A stretch of DNA of 46,901 nt from Streptomyces sp. MBT65 (lineage in GTDB: Bacteria > Actinomycetota > Actinomycetes > Streptomycetales > Streptomycetaceae), in NCBI RefSeq assembly GCF_016612545.1, contig NZ_JAENRY010000104.1, forward strand, positions 1 through 46,901, in the 5' to 3' direction. This document shows positions 32,820 to 40,836 of the stretch, one piece after another. The notes beneath the pieces were generated by a model. The model did not search any database. It was not told the origin of the DNA and worked only from the letters and a program-made list of their open reading frames with translations. How positions within the stretch are numbered: the stretch's first letter is position 1; the number at the start of each line of letters is the position of its first letter. Made by a program: the position numbers and the translations under genes.

Positions 32820-32966
32820 TCACAGCAGGCCGATTTGGGTCACGAGCATCGCGATCACCACGACGAGGGCCCAGCCCATGATGTGCTCGGCGATCTTCGG
32901 GCCGTCGCTCCTGGGGCCGCCGGTGCGGGTACGGGCGCGGGCGGACGTGGCTGAGTGTGCGGTCAT
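32820..32966 (-). CDS. SCO1431-type small membrane protein
   Basis: ATG 32966 gives a 48-residue protein: a Ser/Arg-rich N-terminus (TARTRTGGPRSDGPKIAEHI-like) and one transmembrane helix (MGWALVVVIAMLVTQIGLL) ending at the stop. Size, Gly-Pro-Lys-Ile turn and position fit the SCO1431 family of actinobacterial micro-proteins, known by name only. It may insert in the membrane with a cytoplasmic basic tail. The frame is open further upstream, but ATG 32966 best fits the family. Confidence 0.7.
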   Translation of the reverse strand: MTAHSATSARARTRTGGPRSDGPKIAEHIMGWALVVVIAMLVTQIGLL

Positions 32967-33100
32967 GGTGGCTCGCAGAGGTCGGATGTGTGGTGGACTC
33001 CCCCCTTCTGTCCACCTTGCCATCCCTGTCGTCTTTTGCGCCGGAGACCTTGGTCACAGGGCACCTCGGTCACAGGACACCTCGGTCTCCGGGTCAGGGG

Positions 33101-34492
33101 TCAGCGCACGCCCACCGCCGCGAGTGCCTCGCGCTGGGCGGCGGTCGGGTGCGCCGGGAAGTAGAGGTAACAGACGCCGCCGGTACCGGAGGCGACCTTG
33201 CCGGCGGCGTTGTACCGCTTGGTGCGCAGCCAGATGTTCTCGAACTCGCGCCGGTCGTAGACGCGGCGGACGGCCGGATCGCTGGGCGAGTTGGGGTCGT
33301 TGGCGATCACGTCGCCGTCGGCGGTGAAGCCGATCACCGTCATCAGGTGGCCGGAGGTGCCGTAGCCCGCGCCGGTCAGCTCGTTGCTCAGGAACGACTG
33401 TGACGTTATGGCCGGGATGCCCGCCGCGATCAGTGTCTCCAGGTCGGTGAGCGAGCCGAGCCGGGTGATCACGCCCTGGAGGTCCTTGTACGTGGCCGCG
33501 TAGGCGGCGTTGAACGGCCAGTTGCCGCAGCCCTTGTACTGGTGGTCGTAGGTGAAGCGGGCCGCGTTGTCGACCTGCGGGTCCGCGTAGCTCGGGTCGA
33601 CCCAGGCGAGTTGCCCGGGGGTGAGTCGGCCGCCCCAGTACTCGATGATCATCTGCGAGGAGGTGGGGCTGCACCAGGCCTCGCCGCCGTTGTCGTACTC
33701 GGGGTACTGGCCGACGTGGATCTCCTGCGAGTAGCGCGGGACGGTCAACTCCCTTGCCAGGGCGGGAGTCGAGGCCGGGACGGTGAAACGGTCCGGGACG
33801 TCGGAGCCCATCGCGCCGAGCCGCCACACGGTGGGGGTGACCTTGGTGCCGGGCTTGCGGTAGAGCGTCAGACGCAGTCGGTACGACGCGAGGCGCAGCC
33901 CCGTGGTCGCGTCGTCGATCGCGAAGGTGTCCGTCCAGATCGTGGACTTCCCGTCCGTCTGGTCGTCGACGGAGGTCCGCTTGATGTCCTGGTCGCCGGC
34001 CGCCCAGCGGCCCATCACGTACCAGGGGGTGTCCGTGCCGTCGGAGTACGTGCCGCGCAGTTCGACCTGGATCCAGGTGCCGGCGGGGGTGTGGGCGTTC
34101 CAGGAGGCGATGGTCTCCGTCGCGGGGATAGAGAGCCTGTGGACGGGGGACGTCCAGGTCGCGTACTCCCAGGCCGCGGTCCGGCCGGTGTGCGGGTCCG
34201 TGTAGTCCACACTGCCGAGGGCGGCGCCGATCGCCAGGCCCGGGCGGGAGCCCGCCACGGCGCGGGTGCCCTGGGCGGTGCCGAGGCACCAGTCGGCGTA
34301 GGTCGTCCACGCGTGGTAGTCGACCTGACCGGTCGGGGCCCCGTCCGTCTCGGCGGGCCCGGCGGGCACACCGGCGGTGTCGGCGGCCGCGGGGACCGCG
34401 CCGCTCACCACCGCGGCGGCGACCGCGGCTGCCAGGAGGGTCCTGCGCGAGGGCTGTTCGGCCCGTCGGGACGGCTGTTCGGCTCTGCTCAT
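33101..34492 (-). CDS. Secreted C39-like cysteine peptidase
   Basis: This 463-residue protein starts with a twin-arginine-like signal (QPSRRTLLAAAVAAAVV followed by AAADT), so it is likely exported by Tat. A short N-terminal duplication (RAEQPSRRAEQPSRR) precedes it. The N-terminal 230 residues form a beta-rich domain of unknown role. The C39-type peptidase domain carries the Cys in GEAWCSPTSSQMIIEYWGG, His in TSGHLMTVIGF and Asp/Asn in IANDPNSP. C39-like peptidases process peptides or cell-wall proteins; the substrate is unknown. It is divergent from the P-loop kinase across a dre-like site. Confidence 0.88.
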   Translation of the reverse strand: MSRAEQPSRRAEQPSRRTLLAAAVAAAVVSGAVPAAADTAGVPAGPAETDGAPTGQVDYHAWTTYADWCLGTAQGTRAVAGSRPGLAIGAALGSVDYTDPHTGRTAAWEYATWTSPVHRLSIPATETIASWNAHTPAGTWIQVELRGTYSDGTDTPWYVMGRWAAGDQDIKRTSVDDQTDGKSTIWTDTFAIDDATTGLRLASYRLRLTLYRKPGTKVTPTVWRLGAMGSDVPDRFTVPASTPALARELTVPRYSQEIHVGQYPEYDNGGEAWCSPTSSQMIIEYWGGRLTPGQLAWVDPSYADPQVDNAARFTYDHQYKGCGNWPFNAAYAATYKDLQGVITRLGSLTDLETLIAAGIPAITSQSFLSNELTGAGYGTSGHLMTVIGFTADGDVIANDPNSPSDPAVRRVYDRREFENIWLRTKRYNAAGKVASGTGGVCYLYFPAHPTAAQREALAAVGVR

Positions 34493-34610
34493 GGGCGGAA
34501 GACCCCCGGGTGTTCCGAGTAGGGACAGATCCAGTGCACGGCTGTGCGCCCACTATGGGCACGGACAGCACGTCCCTGCCAGCACTTCGGGCCGCGCCAC
34601 ACCCACCAAT

Positions 34611-34626
34611 ATTGGTCTCGACCACT
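34611..34626. promoter_or_regulatory. DasR-responsive-element-like site (dre)
   Basis: ATTGGTCTCGACCACT agrees with the dre consensus ASTGGTCTAGACCAST at 14 of 16 positions. It lies between the divergent C39 peptidase (119 nt) and kinase (83 nt) genes. DasR is the GlcNAc-responsive GntR repressor of chitin and amino-sugar genes in Streptomyces. Confidence 0.6.
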
Positions 34627-34708
34627 GGCATGACCTGGGAGGGGAGCCATCGCTCCCTAGACTGCCCTGGCACCCTCCGGCCTCATCCACGACCTTTCGG
34701 GACCAGTC

Positions 34709-35329
34709 ATGCACGACCTCGCCCACCGGCTCCGCCGACTCCCGCCGTCCTGCGGCCCGGTCCGGATCGTCGCCGTCGACGGGCACGCCGGGTCCGGGAA
34801 GTCCACGTTCACCGGACAGTTGGCGAAGGCCCTCGACGGCGCCCCCGTCCTGCACCTGGACGACCTCGCCACCCACGAGGAACTGTTCGGCTGGACCGAG
34901 CGGCTACTGACCCAGGTGATCACCCCGCTCGGCCGCGGCGAGACCGCCCACTACTTCCCCTACGACTGGCACGCCCGCCACTTCGGACCTCCCCGCGCGC
35001 TGCCGCCCGCGCCCGTGGTCCTCGTCGAGGGGGTCGGTGCCGGGCGCCGGGCGCTGCGCCCGTTCCTGGCGGGGCTGTTGTGGATGGAGTTCCCCCGCGA
35101 GGAGGCCTGGGCGCGGGGTCGGTCGCGGGACGGGGCGGAGCAGCGGGACTTCTGGGACGGCTGGGTCGAGGCGGAACGCGAACACTTCGCCAAAGACCCT
35201 TCGCGCCCCCATGCGGACTTCCTGGTACGGCAGTTGAGGGAGGGGTACGAGGTGCTCACGGGGCCCTCAGGGACGGTTGGACCGGACCACGGAGTGACCC
35301 ACGGTGACGGACCGCCCGCAGTGTGCTGA
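34709..35329 (+). CDS. P-loop kinase of the uridine kinase-like family
   Basis: This 206-residue protein has Walker A IVAVDGHAGSGKSTFTGQLA, then the second acidic motif VLHLDDLATHEELFGWTERL and a later VVLVEGVGAGRRAL (Walker B-like). That order is typical of the uridine kinase/phosphoribulokinase superfamily. Length is close to uridine kinases, but the lid region is unlike classic Udk, so substrate is open. A TAGACT -10 lies 45 nt upstream (34658-34663). The stop is followed by a 434-nt gap holding a candidate small RNA. Confidence 0.85.
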   Translation: MHDLAHRLRRLPPSCGPVRIVAVDGHAGSGKSTFTGQLAKALDGAPVLHLDDLATHEELFGWTERLLTQVITPLGRGETAHYFPYDWHARHFGPPRALPPAPVVLVEGVGAGRRALRPFLAGLLWMEFPREEAWARGRSRDGAEQRDFWDGWVEAEREHFAKDPSRPHADFLVRQLREGYEVLTGPSGTVGPDHGVTHGDGPPAVC

Positions 35330-35378
35330 ACTTGTGAAGACCCTTCCGCCCGAACTTCCGTGAGTGCCTCAACTCGGC

Positions 35379-35408
35379 TTGACCCAGGGGCCGTACAGGT
35401 CTTACGTT
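35379..35408 (+). promoter_or_regulatory. Housekeeping-like promoter in front of the small RNA candidate
   Basis: TTGACC (35379-35384), 18 nt, TACGTT (35403-35408). Transcription would begin near 35415, either giving a short RNA or the leader of the AAA gene. Confidence 0.6.
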
Positions 35409-35414
35409 CTGAAT

Positions 35415-35485
35415 GTGCGGCCGGTTCGAAGCCGCCCAGAGTCGCGAAGCCCCCGGTTGTTCCCCCGTGATCGGGGGCTTCGTTC
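35415..35485 (+). ncRNA. Candidate small RNA or attenuator leader
   Basis: About 70 nt between the promoter at 35379-35408 and the end of a terminator hairpin. The first hairpin is GCGGC-cggttcgaa-GCCGC (35417-35435). The terminator (35446-35481) follows after an AGAGTC linker. Promoter, two hairpins and terminator within 105 nt is the layout expected for a free-standing small RNA. No family is recognised; the T-loop-like GGTTCGAA is not part of a tRNA. Confidence 0.4.
35446..35481 (+). terminator. Terminator hairpin after the kinase gene or small RNA
   Basis: GAAGCCCCCG (35446-35455) and CGGGGGCTTC (35472-35481) form a perfect 10-bp stem with a 16-nt loop, followed by GTTCTGCT. Confidence 0.8.
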
Positions 35486-35763
35486 TGCTCCCAGCCCGTT
35501 TTCCGGCCATTACGAGCCGTGATTTGCTCACCCTGGGTCACCGTCCGGAGTGCGCCCCATCTGCTCCCACCTCGCCAAACGGCCTGTGCGGCACCCTTCG
35601 ATGGGCGACTGCCCCGCAGGTACGATGCCCAGGGTGCGACCGACGGACGGCTGCTTCGCGCACCAGGGCAACTCCCGTCCGCGGCACAGCGGTTCGACCC
35701 AGACTGCCGACGGGCGCCGGCCCGGCGGCGAATCAACGGGGGCACGGTTTGTGGGGGGACGTG

Positions 35764-37623
35764 ATGGACTTCGGCACGCAGGGCCCCGAGGCCCCGGCCG
35801 ACCTCGCGTGGCTGCGAGGCGTGGACGCCTACACGATGGGCGCTTATCCGCAGGCGGAGGAGGAGTTCCGCAACGCGGTACGGATGGATCCCGGGATGGC
35901 CGACGGCTGGCTCGGACTGCACGCGCTGCGCGTCGAGACGACGACCGCGCTGCTGCGGATGTACCGGCACCGGGAACGCTTCGGGGAACAGCGCACCAGG
36001 CACCGCCGTACGCTCAACTCCTGGTACTGGCTGGGCTGGTGGGTCCAGCCCGTGCTGGAGAGCCCGCGTGATCTGCTGCTCGCGCACGCCTCGCACTGGC
36101 TGGACGGCCGCCATGTGCCCGAGCTGGACCGGGCGTTGGCCGGGCTGCCGCCCGTGGACACCGACCACCAGGTCCGCTTCCTGCACGCGTGCCGCGCCTA
36201 TCTGGTCAAGGACTGGGAGCAGTTGGTCCGGCACACCGACCCGCTGATCAACGACCAACTCCTCGGCATCGAGGCCGGGTTGTTCGGCGGGATGGCCCGG
36301 GTCCGGCTGGAGATGTACGGCCAGGCCGAGCCGCTCCTGTCCTCCGCGCTGATGCGCTGCCGCAGCGAGCAGCCCCAGCGCAAGGAGTTGCGGTACTGGT
36401 TGGCGCGGGCCCATGAGGGCACCGGGCGCAGTGCCGCCGCGCTGCCCCTGTACCGGGCGGTGCACCGGGTCGACCCCGCGTTCATGGACACCTCGGCGCG
36501 GCTCGCCGCGATCACCGACTCCGACGGGTACGACGGCGCCGAGGACGTGACCGACCTCGCGGCGATCACGCTCTCCGGCGGGCAGGACGCGCTGGAGGGG
36601 CCGGACGGGCTCGATCCGCTGTTCGGCGCGGAGGGGCGCGACCTGAAGCTGTCGGAGCCCGGTCTTCCGCCGACCGGGCCGCTGCCCTCCGCGGCCGACT
36701 CCGTGCGCGAGAAGACCGCGAATCCCGTCCTGCCGCTGCCGACCGGGCCCACCGACCCCGTCCTGCTGGAGGAGGCGCTCAACGAGCTGGAGCGCATGGT
36801 GGGGCTGGAGCCCGTGAAGCGCCAAGTCAAGGCGCTCTCCGCCCAGTTGAACATGGCACGGCTGCGGGCCGGGCAGGGGCTGCCGGTCCAGCCGCCGAAG
36901 CGGCACTTCGTCTTCTCCGGGCCCTCGGGCACCGGCAAGACCACCGTGGCCCGCATTCTGGGGCGGGTCTTCTACGCCCTCGGGCTGCTCGGCGGCGACC
37001 ATCTCGTCGAGGCGCAGCGGGCCGATCTGGTCGGTGAGTATCTCGGTCAAACGGCCGTGAAGGCGAACGAGTTGATCGATTCCGCGATCGGCGGTGTCCT
37101 CTTCGTCGACGAGGCGTACTCGCTCTCCAACTCCGGCTACGGGAAGGGCGACGCGTACGGCGACGAGGCCTTGCAGGTGCTGTTGAAGCGGGCCGAGGAC
37201 AATCGCGACCACCTCGTGGTGATCCTGGCGGGCTATCCGGAGGGCATGGACCGACTGCTCGCCGCCAACCCCGGGCTGTCGTCCCGGTTCACGACCCGCG
37301 TCGACTTTCCCTCGTACCGGCCGCTTGAACTCACCTCCATCGGCGAGGTGTTGGCGGCGGAGAACGGTGACGTGTGGGACGAGGAGGCGTTGGACGAGCT
37401 GCGGTCCATCGCCGGGCATGTGGTGGATCAGGGGTGGATCGACGAGCTCGGGAACGGGCGGTTCCTGCGGACGCTGTACGAGAAGAGCTGTGCGTATCGG
37501 GATCTGCGGTTGTCGGTGTATCCCGGGATGTTGTCCCGGGATGATCTGTCGACTTTACGGTTGCCGGATCTGATGCAGGCGTATGGCGAGGTGTTGTCGG
37601 GACGGGGGCCTGCCGGCGGTTGA
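35764..37623 (+). CDS. CbxX/EccA-like AAA+ ATPase
   Basis: ATG 35764 follows a GGGGGGA site, giving 619 residues. About residues 1-250 are helical TPR-like repeats (AEEEFRNAVRMDPGMADGWL, ALPLYRAVHRVDPAFM), as in EccA of type VII secretion. An acidic linker leads to a CbxX/CfqX AAA+ domain: VGLEPVKRQVKALSAQLNMA, Walker A FSGPSGTGKTTVARILG, Walker B GVLFVDEAYSLS, and sensor/arginine finger region ILAGYPEGM with LSSRFTTRVDFP. EccA helps ESX secretion in mycobacteria, but no ESX core genes are in view, so it is an orphan here and the partner is unknown. Confidence 0.93.
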   Translation: MDFGTQGPEAPADLAWLRGVDAYTMGAYPQAEEEFRNAVRMDPGMADGWLGLHALRVETTTALLRMYRHRERFGEQRTRHRRTLNSWYWLGWWVQPVLESPRDLLLAHASHWLDGRHVPELDRALAGLPPVDTDHQVRFLHACRAYLVKDWEQLVRHTDPLINDQLLGIEAGLFGGMARVRLEMYGQAEPLLSSALMRCRSEQPQRKELRYWLARAHEGTGRSAAALPLYRAVHRVDPAFMDTSARLAAITDSDGYDGAEDVTDLAAITLSGGQDALEGPDGLDPLFGAEGRDLKLSEPGLPPTGPLPSAADSVREKTANPVLPLPTGPTDPVLLEEALNELERMVGLEPVKRQVKALSAQLNMARLRAGQGLPVQPPKRHFVFSGPSGTGKTTVARILGRVFYALGLLGGDHLVEAQRADLVGEYLGQTAVKANELIDSAIGGVLFVDEAYSLSNSGYGKGDAYGDEALQVLLKRAEDNRDHLVVILAGYPEGMDRLLAANPGLSSRFTTRVDFPSYRPLELTSIGEVLAAENGDVWDEEALDELRSIAGHVVDQGWIDELGNGRFLRTLYEKSCAYRDLRLSVYPGMLSRDDLSTLRLPDLMQAYGEVLSGRGPAGG

Positions 37624-37685
37624 GCGGTATGCATGCGGTTGGGAAGGATCTGTTGATTAGCGGTGCGGGTGCGCTGTCGCTGGGT

Positions 37686-37730
37686 GCGCAGTTCCCCGCG
37701 CCCCTAGAGGTGGGGACAGGGAACGTGCGC
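37686..37730. terminator. Dispersed-repeat hairpin, bidirectional terminator between AAA and CNNM genes
   Basis: GCGCAGTTCCC pairs with GGGAAC and TGCGC across an inner CCCC/GGGG stem. GCGCAGTTCCCCGCGCCCCT is, from memory, one of the commonest intergenic motifs in Streptomyces genomes. The convergent stops lie at 37623 and 37743. Confidence 0.7.
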
Positions 37731-37742
37731 CAGGCAGGTCCG

Positions 37743-38813
37743 TCAGCTTGGGACTGTTTCCTTTAGTTCTGCTGTTCTCGGCTGGGCCGGGACCTCTCTG
37801 TGGGCCGGGTCAGTTACCTCGCCCACCAGGAGTTCCAGGACGTCCTCCAGAGCCACCAGGCCGAGCACCTTGCCGGAGGCATCCGCCACCTGGGCCAGGT
37901 GGGTTGCCGCTCGGCGCATGACCGTGAGGGCGTCGTCCAGGGGGAGTTCGGAGCGGAGGGTCGTCATGGGGCGCCAGATCTGTTGCGGGACCGCCCGTTC
38001 GGACTCCTCCAGGTCGAGTACGTCCTTGACGTGGAGGTAGCCCATGAAGGCGCCGGTTTCCGCCGCGATCGGGAAGCGGGAGTAGCCGGTGCGGGCGGTC
38101 AGCGCGACGATCTCGCCCGGGGTCACCGAAGGGCTGACCGTGACCAGGTTCTCGCGGCGCAGCAGGACGTCGGTGACCGGGCGGGAGCCCAACTCGAGTG
38201 CGTCCTCCAGGCGTTCCTGTTCCTCGGGGTCGAGGAGGCCGGCCTGGCCGGAGTCCTCCACCAGACGGTTGAGCTGTTCGCTGGTGAAGACGGCCTCGAC
38301 CTCGTCCTTGGGCTCGACGTGGAAGAGCCGCAGGATGGCCTGGGCGACGGCGCCGAGGGCGATGGTGATCGGCTTGCAGACCCGGGCGAAGGCGACCAGG
38401 CCGGGGCTCAGCCACATCGCGGCCTTCTCCGGCGCGGCCATCGCGAGGTTCTTCGGGACCATCTCGCCGATGACGAGGTGGAAGAAGACGACCGCGGCGA
38501 GCGCGAGGACATAGCCGAGGGGGTGGATCATGCCCTCGGGCAGATGCATCCACTCGAAGACCGGCTCCAGTACGTGCGCGACCGTCGGCTCGGCGACCGC
38601 GCCCAGCGTCAACGAGCAGACGGTGATGCCGAATTGGGCCGCCGCCATCATCTGCGGGAGCCGCTCCAGGCCGTAGAGGACCTGGCGGGCGCGGGCGGTG
38701 CCGAGGGGTTCGATCTGGCTGCGGCGGACGGAGACGAGGGCGAACTCGGCGCCGACGAAGAAGCCGTTGGCGAGCACCAGGAGTACGGCGAAGAGGAGTT
38801 GGAGGACGGTCAT
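37743..38813 (-). CDS. CNNM/CorC-type transmembrane protein with CBS pair, second of two
   Basis: This 356-residue protein has a DUF21/CNNM transmembrane domain (LFAVLLVLANGFFVGAEFAL, AAQFGITVCSLTLGAVAEP, VIGEMVPKNLA). A CBS pair follows (about 215-330; MGYLHVKDVLDLEE, LALVALEDVLELLVGEV-like end). No CorC_HlyC domain follows, so it is shorter than its neighbour. CNNM proteins bind or move Mg2+ and related ions. ATG 38813 overlaps the upstream stop by 4 nt (ATGA), so the two are co-translated and may heterodimerise. Confidence 0.92.
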   Translation of the reverse strand: MTVLQLLFAVLLVLANGFFVGAEFALVSVRRSQIEPLGTARARQVLYGLERLPQMMAAAQFGITVCSLTLGAVAEPTVAHVLEPVFEWMHLPEGMIHPLGYVLALAAVVFFHLVIGEMVPKNLAMAAPEKAAMWLSPGLVAFARVCKPITIALGAVAQAILRLFHVEPKDEVEAVFTSEQLNRLVEDSGQAGLLDPEEQERLEDALELGSRPVTDVLLRRENLVTVSPSVTPGEIVALTARTGYSRFPIAAETGAFMGYLHVKDVLDLEESERAVPQQIWRPMTTLRSELPLDDALTVMRRAATHLAQVADASGKVLGLVALEDVLELLVGEVTDPAHREVPAQPRTAELKETVPS

Positions 38814-40144
38814 CGGGCCGCCTCCATGACGTTCACGGCGGGAGCCGTGCGGACCAGGCGGACGCGTTCGGCGCGGTAGTGGCCGACTTGGCGGACCGAC
38901 AGGCGCCAGCCGGGGAGTTCGGCCTTGTCGCCGGGGGCGGGGATGCGGCCGAGGAGGTCGGCGACCAGTCCGGCGACGGTCTCGTACGGGCCCTCGGGCA
39001 CGTCCAGGCCTATGCGCTGGAGGATGTCGACACGGCAGCTGCCGTCCGCGTCCCAGGCCGGCTTGCCGTCCTCCGGTGGCGCCACGGCGAGTTCGGGTAC
39101 GTCCTGGCCGTCGTGCTCGTCGCGGACCTCGCCGACGAGTTCCTCGACGATGTCCTCCAGGGTGACCACTCCGGCCGTACCGCCGTACTCGTCGACGACG
39201 ACGGCGATCGGCTGCTCGCTGCGCAGCCGGGCCAACAACGGTTGCACGGGCAGGGTCTCGGGGACCAGCAGCGGGGACTTGGCGATGCTGGTGACGGGGG
39301 TGCGGAGTCTGGCGTGCGAGGGCACGGCCAGGGCGTCCTTGAGGTGGACCATGCCGACGATCTCGTCGATCTTCTCGCGGTAGACGGGGAAGCGGGACAG
39401 ACCCGTGGCCCGGGTCAGGTTGACCACGTCCTCGGCGGTCGCCGACGACTGGAGGGCACTGACCTTCACGCGCGGGGTCATGACGTGCTGCGCGGTCAGC
39501 TCGCCCAGCGACAGCGTCCGTACGAAGAGATCGGCGGTGTCCTGCTCCAGCGTGCCGGCCTGCGCCGAGTGCCGGGCCAGGGAGACGAGTTCGCCGGGGG
39601 TGCGGGCCGAGGCCAGCTCCTCGGTGGGCTCGACGCCCAGGGCGCGGACGAGGCGGTTGGCGACGGTGTTCAGCGCGGAGATCACCGGGCGGAACAGCCG
39701 GGCGAACGCGTGCTGCGGTGCGGCGACGAAGCGTGCGACCTGCAAGGGCCGCGACACCGCCCAGTTCTTGGGCACGAGCTCGCCGATCACCATCTGCACG
39801 GCGGAGGCGAGCAGCATGCCGACGACCACGGCGACACCGGAGACGGCGCCCTCGGGGATGCCGATCGCGCTGAACGGGCCGTGCAGCAGTTGTGCCAGGG
39901 CCGGTTCGGCGAGCATGCCGACGACCAGGGAGGTGATGGTGATGCCGAGCTGGGTGCCGGAGAGCTGGAAGGACAGCTCCTTGAGCGACTCGACGACCGT
40001 GGCGGCCCGTCGGTCGCCCTCGGCGGCGGCCTTCTCGGCCTCGGGACGCTCCACGGTGACGAGCCCGAACTCGGCGGCCACGAAGAAGCCGTTGGCGAGA
40101 ATCAGCAGGATCGCCGCTCCGAGGAGCAACAAGGGGATGGTCAT
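38810..40144 (-). CDS. CNNM/CorC-type transmembrane protein with CBS pair and CorC domain, first of two
   Basis: This 444-residue protein opens LLLLGAAILLILANGFFVAAEFGLV, the CNNM hallmark. It continues with LSGTQLGITITSLVVGMLAE and VIGELVPKNWAVSRPLQVA. CBS pair: MTPRVKVSALQSSATAEDVV, PVYREKIDEIVGMVHLKDAL and VDEYGGTAGVVTLEDIVEEL. The final 100 residues hold a CorC_HlyC domain (DGSCRVDILQRIGLD, TVAGLVADLLGRIPAPGD). Such proteins act in magnesium or cobalt homeostasis. It is first in the pair and is preceded by a structured 176-nt gap. Confidence 0.94.
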   Translation of the reverse strand: MTIPLLLLGAAILLILANGFFVAAEFGLVTVERPEAEKAAAEGDRRAATVVESLKELSFQLSGTQLGITITSLVVGMLAEPALAQLLHGPFSAIGIPEGAVSGVAVVVGMLLASAVQMVIGELVPKNWAVSRPLQVARFVAAPQHAFARLFRPVISALNTVANRLVRALGVEPTEELASARTPGELVSLARHSAQAGTLEQDTADLFVRTLSLGELTAQHVMTPRVKVSALQSSATAEDVVNLTRATGLSRFPVYREKIDEIVGMVHLKDALAVPSHARLRTPVTSIAKSPLLVPETLPVQPLLARLRSEQPIAVVVDEYGGTAGVVTLEDIVEELVGEVRDEHDGQDVPELAVAPPEDGKPAWDADGSCRVDILQRIGLDVPEGPYETVAGLVADLLGRIPAPGDKAELPGWRLSVRQVGHYRAERVRLVRTAPAVNVMEAAR

Positions 40145-40320
40145 GCCGCCGCCTCGATATGTCGGGAGGGGGCGGCGCAGGTACTACAGGACGATCCGTC
40201 CATCGCTGGAGGGAGTCACTCCTCGGGTCGCAGGGTGCCTCTGAGAACAGGGGGGAACCTCGGTGGCGGAGGCGGGAACGAAAAACGCCACCGACAACAG
40301 ATTAATCAAGACATGGCCAT
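40145..40320. other. Structured gap upstream of the CNNM operon
   Basis: Three hairpins are visible: CGGTGGCG/CGCCACCG (40261-40293), GGAGT-C-ACTCC (40212-40222) and GGACG-ATC-CGTCC (40189-40201). An AT-rich patch (AGATTAATCAAG, 40300-40311) sits right after the stop of the upstream PH-domain gene. It may be a promoter plus leader of the CNNM genes. It does not match the M-box, ydaO or other ion riboswitch cores I know. Confidence 0.4.
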
Positions 40321-40764
40321 CTACGGCAGATCCCTCTGGGACCGGTCCTCGGCGAGCGCCCGCAGAGTGCGCGCGTCGGCGATGGCCCGCTCCTTGGCGA
40401 TGCCCGGCTGGATGCCGAGCACGGGGAGGCTGGTGCCGTCGCTGAGGTTGAGGAAGACCCAGGGGTCGCCGGGCCGCAGATTCACCTGGAGGATCTCCGC
40501 CCACTCCAGATGGCGCCTGCTGGCGATGTTCACGACGGTGACACCGGTCTCGTCAGCGACGACCTTCACGCGCGCGAGCAGCGCCAGCACGGCGAAGAGA
40601 AGGGCACCGGTGAAGACGAAGCTGAGCTTCTCCCCCGGGCCGAGCTGTTCCAGGAGCAGTGCGACGGTCGTGATGACGACGAAGATCGCGATGCCCGCGG
40701 TGAGCAGGACGGCCCGGGTGCGGCCCGGCCGGAACGTGACCGGCAGGGCGGGGAGTTCGGACAT
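40321..40764 (-). CDS. PH-domain (bPH) membrane protein
   Basis: ATG 40764 gives 147 residues: two transmembrane helices (AVLLTAGIAIFVVITTVALL, SFVFTGALLFAVLALLA) and a bacterial PH-like beta domain. The latter reads VKVVADETGVTVVNIASRRH, LEWAEILQVNLRPGDPWVFL, LSDGTSLPVLGIQP. This family is common downstream of hisG in Streptomyces. The ribosome site is weak and lies inside a 12-bp tandem repeat. It is last in the rib-his unit. Confidence 0.85.
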   Translation of the reverse strand: MSELPALPVTFRPGRTRAVLLTAGIAIFVVITTVALLLEQLGPGEKLSFVFTGALLFAVLALLARVKVVADETGVTVVNIASRRHLEWAEILQVNLRPGDPWVFLNLSDGTSLPVLGIQPGIAKERAIADARTLRALAEDRSQRDLP

Positions 40765-40836
40765 GGTCGGCGTGATCCTCGGCCTGTTCCTCGACGTGAT
40801 CCTTGGCGTGTTCCCGGACGTGTTCCTCAGAGACGG
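40765..40836. repeat. Degenerate 12-bp tandem repeat between hisG and the PH-domain gene
   Basis: Six units fit a consensus CCTCGGCGTGTT: 40765-40776, 40777-40788, 40789-40800, 40801-40812, 40813-40824 and a partial unit to 40836. On the minus strand one frame reads EHVREHAKDHVEEQAEDHAD, a tetrapeptide-type charged repeat, but no start codon opens it. Confidence 0.75.

Larger units (their letters stand above)
35330..35763. other. Gap carrying a promoter-hairpin-terminator cassette upstream of the AAA gene
   Basis: No gene is supported in these 434 nt. A promoter (35379-35408), a small hairpin (35417-35435) and a strong terminator hairpin (35446-35481) follow each other in the plus direction. 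From 35482 to 35763 the region is GC-rich with no further element I can identify. Confidence 0.6.

Noticed and set aside
35417..35440. GGTTCGAA resembling a tRNA T-loop
   Set aside because: No acceptor stem, anticodon arm or CCA-proximal pairing surrounds it; it is better explained as the loop of a short hairpin.
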